Shown in pieces: positions 5,414 through 7,076 of a stretch of 7,076 nucleotides of DNA. Position numbers and translations under genes: made by a program. Under the pieces are notes generated by a model. That model saw only the letters and a list, made by a program, of their open reading frames with translations, did no database searches and was not told the origin of the DNA. Source of the DNA: Chloroflexota bacterium (GTDB taxonomy: Bacteria; Chloroflexota; Anaerolineae; Anaerolineales; Anaerolineaceae); the NCBI GenBank assembly GCA_012797215.1, contig JAAZPN010000175.1, forward strand, positions 1 through 7,076, written 5' to 3'. The first letter of the stretch is position 1. Each line of letters opens with the position of its first letter.

Positions 5414-6259
5414 ATGATTCAGATTGTGGCAGACACTACCTGCGGCATACCATTGGACCAACTCCTTGCAAAGGGCATCCATGTGCTTCCTCAAATAATT
5501 ACCTTTGGGGATGCATCCTATCGGGATGACATCGAAATTGACACAGACACGTTCCTGGAAAAATTGATAGCTGCCAAACAGCTGCCAGGAACTGCTGCCC
5601 CACCGCCCGCATTATACGGCCCAATTTACAAATCCATTCTTGATGCTGGAGATATTGCGTTGGTGATCACCCCCTCAGAAAAGGTCAGCGGCACATACCG
5701 CAGCGCACTGGTTGCCGCTGAAGAATTCCAGAGCGAGCGAATTCATGTCCTTGATACCGGAACAATTGCCGGCGGTCTTGGTTCGCTGGTTCTCCAAGCC
5801 CAGCTCTGGGCTCAGCAAGGCATGGATATCGAGACACTCAAAAGCAGCTTGCGCCTGATGGCAGCCCGCGAGAAAGCGTTCTTTGTGGTCGATACATTGG
5901 AGTATCTGTATAAAGGCGGCAGAATTGGCGGAGCGTCGCGTCTGTTTGGCAGCGTCCTGCAAATAAAGCCCATTTTGACTGTGCGGGGAGGACAGGTGGA
6001 ACCCTATGAAAAGGTCCGCACCTTAAAGCAAGCCCTTGCAACTATCATTGAAATTGACCTGGCGGTGTGCAGGAACAACCCCAACGCCCACCTGACAATC
6101 AGCCACTGCGCCGCGGAAGAACAAGCAAAACAATTAAAAGTGCGTCTGGAACGTGAGTTAGGGCTTAGTGATATACCGGTCTTTGTTGTCCCACCAGCAA
6201 TTGTTGTGCATGCCGGCCCTGGTGTGATTACGACCAGCTGTTTCAGCGTTCCAGAATAA
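5414..6259 (+). CDS. DegV family fatty-acid-binding protein (FakB-like)
   Basis: A 281-residue protein of typical DegV length. DegV/FakB proteins bind a fatty acid in the cytoplasm and present it to the kinase FakA, forming acyl-phosphate for phospholipid synthesis. Motifs: IVADTTCGIP at 4-13, the VSGTYRSA block at 91-98 (S92), DTLEYLYKGGRIGG at 160-173 (R170), IKPILTVRGGQVEPYEKVRT at 184-203 (R202), and HAGPGVI at 266-272 (H266). R170, R202 and H266 are positions I recall as contacting the head group in FakB structures. The usual TSQPSP segment reads TAAPPP here (60-65). AAGGA (5400-5404) stands nine bases before ATG 5414. A strong terminator follows. No FakA homologue is in the window, so partnership is inferred from the family. 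Confidence 0.95.
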   Translation: MIQIVADTTCGIPLDQLLAKGIHVLPQIITFGDASYRDDIEIDTDTFLEKLIAAKQLPGTAAPPPALYGPIYKSILDAGDIALVITPSEKVSGTYRSALVAAEEFQSERIHVLDTGTIAGGLGSLVLQAQLWAQQGMDIETLKSSLRLMAAREKAFFVVDTLEYLYKGGRIGGASRLFGSVLQIKPILTVRGGQVEPYEKVRTLKQALATIIEIDLAVCRNNPNAHLTISHCAAEEQAKQLKVRLERELGLSDIPVFVVPPAIVVHAGPGVITTSCFSVPE

Positions 6260-6293
6260 AGCAGAACATCACAACCAGAGTCTTATTAACCTG

Positions 6294-6325
6294 AAAGCAG
6301 CGCCTCAAAGGGCGCTGCTTTTATT
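6294..6325 (+). terminator. Intrinsic terminator after degV
   Basis: A perfect 11-base-pair inverted repeat (AAAGCAGCGCC, loop TCAAAG, GGCGCTGCTTT) is followed by a T-rich tail (TTTTATT). It starts about 35 bases after the degV stop, the classic form of a Rho-independent terminator. On the opposite strand the hairpin is followed by only three Ts, so termination of the leftward LsrG-like transcript would be weaker. Confidence 0.92.
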
Positions 6326-6374
6326 AACCTTAATCCCCCAAGGCAGAGGCAAGCTCAGCTCGGTCATCAGTCTA

Positions 6375-6392
6375 CGCGAATTGAGAATCGCG
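6375..6392 (-). other. Small inverted repeat downstream of the LsrG-like gene
   Basis: CGCG (6375-6378) pairs with CGCG (6389-6392), and ATT (6380-6382) with AAT (6386-6388) around a GAG loop with one bulged A. It lies eight bases after the stop codon on the minus strand but has no T-tract. Apart from the degV terminator, the 140-base gap 6260-6399 shows nothing else. Confidence 0.25.
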
Positions 6393-6399
6393 CAAACGT

Positions 6400-6708
6400 T
6401 TACATCCACTCCGCGTCTGTCGGGTCAAGATTTTTAAGGAAAACACGCGTGCGCTCACCCGCCATCATCGACGCGACCGTTTCCCGCCATTTTTGGTAAT
6501 GAGCGCTTTGTTGATGCGCTGCCTGGTCATCTTTACTTCGATAAACTTCCACCAAACGGAAGCTGTTGGGGTCGTCAATCTCCTGAAAAAAATCAAATCG
6601 TACCACGCCGGCTTCCAAGCGGCTGTTCTCAGCGTTGTAACGGGTGATGGCAATAAAATCATCAACGCACTCTGGCAGAACATGAATGGAAACGATAACA
6701 GTGAACAT
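6400..6708 (-). CDS. Antibiotic biosynthesis monooxygenase-fold protein, LsrG/YgiN-like
   Basis: A 102-residue single-domain protein with the dimeric alpha/beta-barrel ABM fold. The layout fits: strand MFTVIVSIHVLPE, helix CVDDFIAITRYNAENSRLE, strand VVRFDFFQEIDDPNSF, strand RLVEVYRSKDD, helix QAAHQQSAHYQKWRETVASMM, and a final strand in ERTRVFLKNLDP. Its pattern (RFDFFQEIDDP...E.Y...A.H...HY..W...) resembles E. coli LsrG, the phospho-AI-2 isomerase, and quinol monooxygenase YgiN, so either substrate class is possible. No lsr genes are nearby, so an AI-2 role is not supported by context. AAGGAG (6715-6720, minus strand) lies six bases before ATG 6708, an excellent ribosome site. It is transcribed divergently from the rluA-like gene. 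The family call is good; substrate is unknown. Confidence 0.88.
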   Translation of the reverse strand: MFTVIVSIHVLPECVDDFIAITRYNAENSRLEAGVVRFDFFQEIDDPNSFRLVEVYRSKDDQAAHQQSAHYQKWRETVASMMAGERTRVFLKNLDPTDAEWM

Positions 6709-6739
6709 AATACGCTCCTTGAAACAGGCATTTCTGCGT

Positions 6740-6767
6740 TTTACGACAAATTACGCGATGGTATGAT
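6740..6767 (+). promoter_or_regulatory. Extended -10 promoter, probably leaderless, for the rluA-like gene
   Basis: TTTACG at 6740-6745 (four of six matches to TTGACA), a 16-base spacer, and TGGTATGAT at 6759-6767, an extended -10 with TG one base before a five-of-six TATAAT match. The ATG follows eight bases after the hexamer, so transcription would begin within a base or two of the start codon. The intervening TTGTACCTG carries no ribosome site. Confidence 0.55.
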
Positions 6768-6775
6768 TGTACCTG

Positions 6776-7076
6776 ATGAATAGCGCAGACTCCTTTCCAG
6801 ACCCATCCACATGGATCCTGTATGTCGATGCAGACCTTGTGGTGGTAAACAAGCCCTCAGGTCTGCTTTCAATCCCGGATGGCTACCACCCTGAACTTGC
6901 GCACCTCTCCCAGGCGCTTGCCCCAATTGTTGGAAAGCTTTGGATTGTGCATCGACTGGACCGCGAAACCAGCGGAGTGGTGCTGCTCGCGCGCAATGCC
7001 CAAGCGCACCGAAAACTGAACGAGACCTTCCGCCAACGCTCGCTCCAAAAGAACTACCGCTGTTTTGCCGCCCCCA
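6776..7076 (+). CDS. RluA-family 23S rRNA/tRNA pseudouridine synthase (3' end outside window)
   Basis: Translation from ATG 6776 yields 100 residues to the window edge, beginning MNSADSFPDPSTWILYVD. The protein isomerises uridine to pseudouridine in rRNA or tRNA. The RluA motif VVVNKPSGLLSIPDG (22-36) and the catalytic HRLDRETSGVVLLARN (59-74, nucleophile D62) are intact, followed by FRQRSLQKNYRC (85-96). There is no N-terminal S4 RNA-binding domain: the catalytic domain starts almost at once, as in RluA and TruC rather than RluC/RluD. The short spacing between the two motifs and the LLSIP wording favour an RluA-like subtype, but the target site cannot be assigned. An in-frame TGA at 6764-6766 limits the start; ATG 6776 has no Shine-Dalgarno and follows a promoter-like extended -10 by eight bases. 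Confidence 0.93.
   Translation, partial: MNSADSFPDPSTWILYVDADLVVVNKPSGLLSIPDGYHPELAHLSQALAPIVGKLWIVHRLDRETSGVVLLARNAQAHRKLNETFRQRSLQKNYRCFAAP

Noticed and set aside
6709..6775. Promoter for the LsrG-like gene in the divergent gap
   Set aside because: TACAAT on the minus strand (6771-6766) is a fair hexamer, but it overlaps the rightward -10 and has no -35 match, so I did not call it.

Overview
The window looks like chromosomal DNA from a free-living bacterium of moderate GC content, most likely a Chloroflexota member of the Anaerolineae type. The basis is a DUF2085 membrane protein with a thioredoxin-like front end, a Tat-exported YkuD L,D-transpeptidase, an SH3 protein with a Pro/Thr-rich stalk and C-terminal anchor, and a double zinc-ribbon protein, a mixture I associate with that group. 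This is inference from gene content; no rRNA or other phylogenetic marker is present. I see no phage, insertion sequence, tRNA, rRNA or CRISPR array. Coding density is high and no gap between genes exceeds about 150 bases.

Left block (1-4647, all minus strand, transcribed right to left): an SH3-domain anchored envelope protein; smpB (trans-translation); a Tat-exported YkuD L,D-transpeptidase; a DUF2085 membrane protein with a degenerate thioredoxin-like N-terminus; pgeF/yfiH (laccase-domain peptidoglycan editing factor); and yggS (PLP homeostasis), which runs off the left edge. The last three are tightly packed: DUF2085 and pgeF overlap by 4 bases, pgeF and yggS by 11. Three of the six genes (SH3 protein, transpeptidase, pgeF) concern the cell envelope or peptidoglycan.

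Right block: a divergent intergenic region at 4648-4711 holds a palindromic ATTATAAT that can act as the -10 box in both directions. It drives the SH3 gene leftward and a double zinc-ribbon protein (4712-5299) rightward. A DegV/FakB-type fatty-acid-binding protein (5414-6259) follows and ends in a clear intrinsic terminator. A small LsrG/YgiN-like monooxygenase-fold protein lies on the minus strand (6400-6708), divergent from an RluA-family pseudouridine synthase that starts at 6776 and leaves the window on the right. The RluA start was located by direct translation.

The most distinctive signal is regulatory. The L,D-transpeptidase and rluA-like genes, and perhaps smpB, have a -10 hexamer only 6-8 bases before the start codon and no well-placed Shine-Dalgarno, which predicts leaderless mRNAs. 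Their neighbours (SH3, zinc ribbon, degV, LsrG-like) have ordinary leaders with good ribosome binding sites. I found no wholly new multi-gene system; the best leads are these start sites, the tandem hairpins before smpB, and several departures from family motifs.
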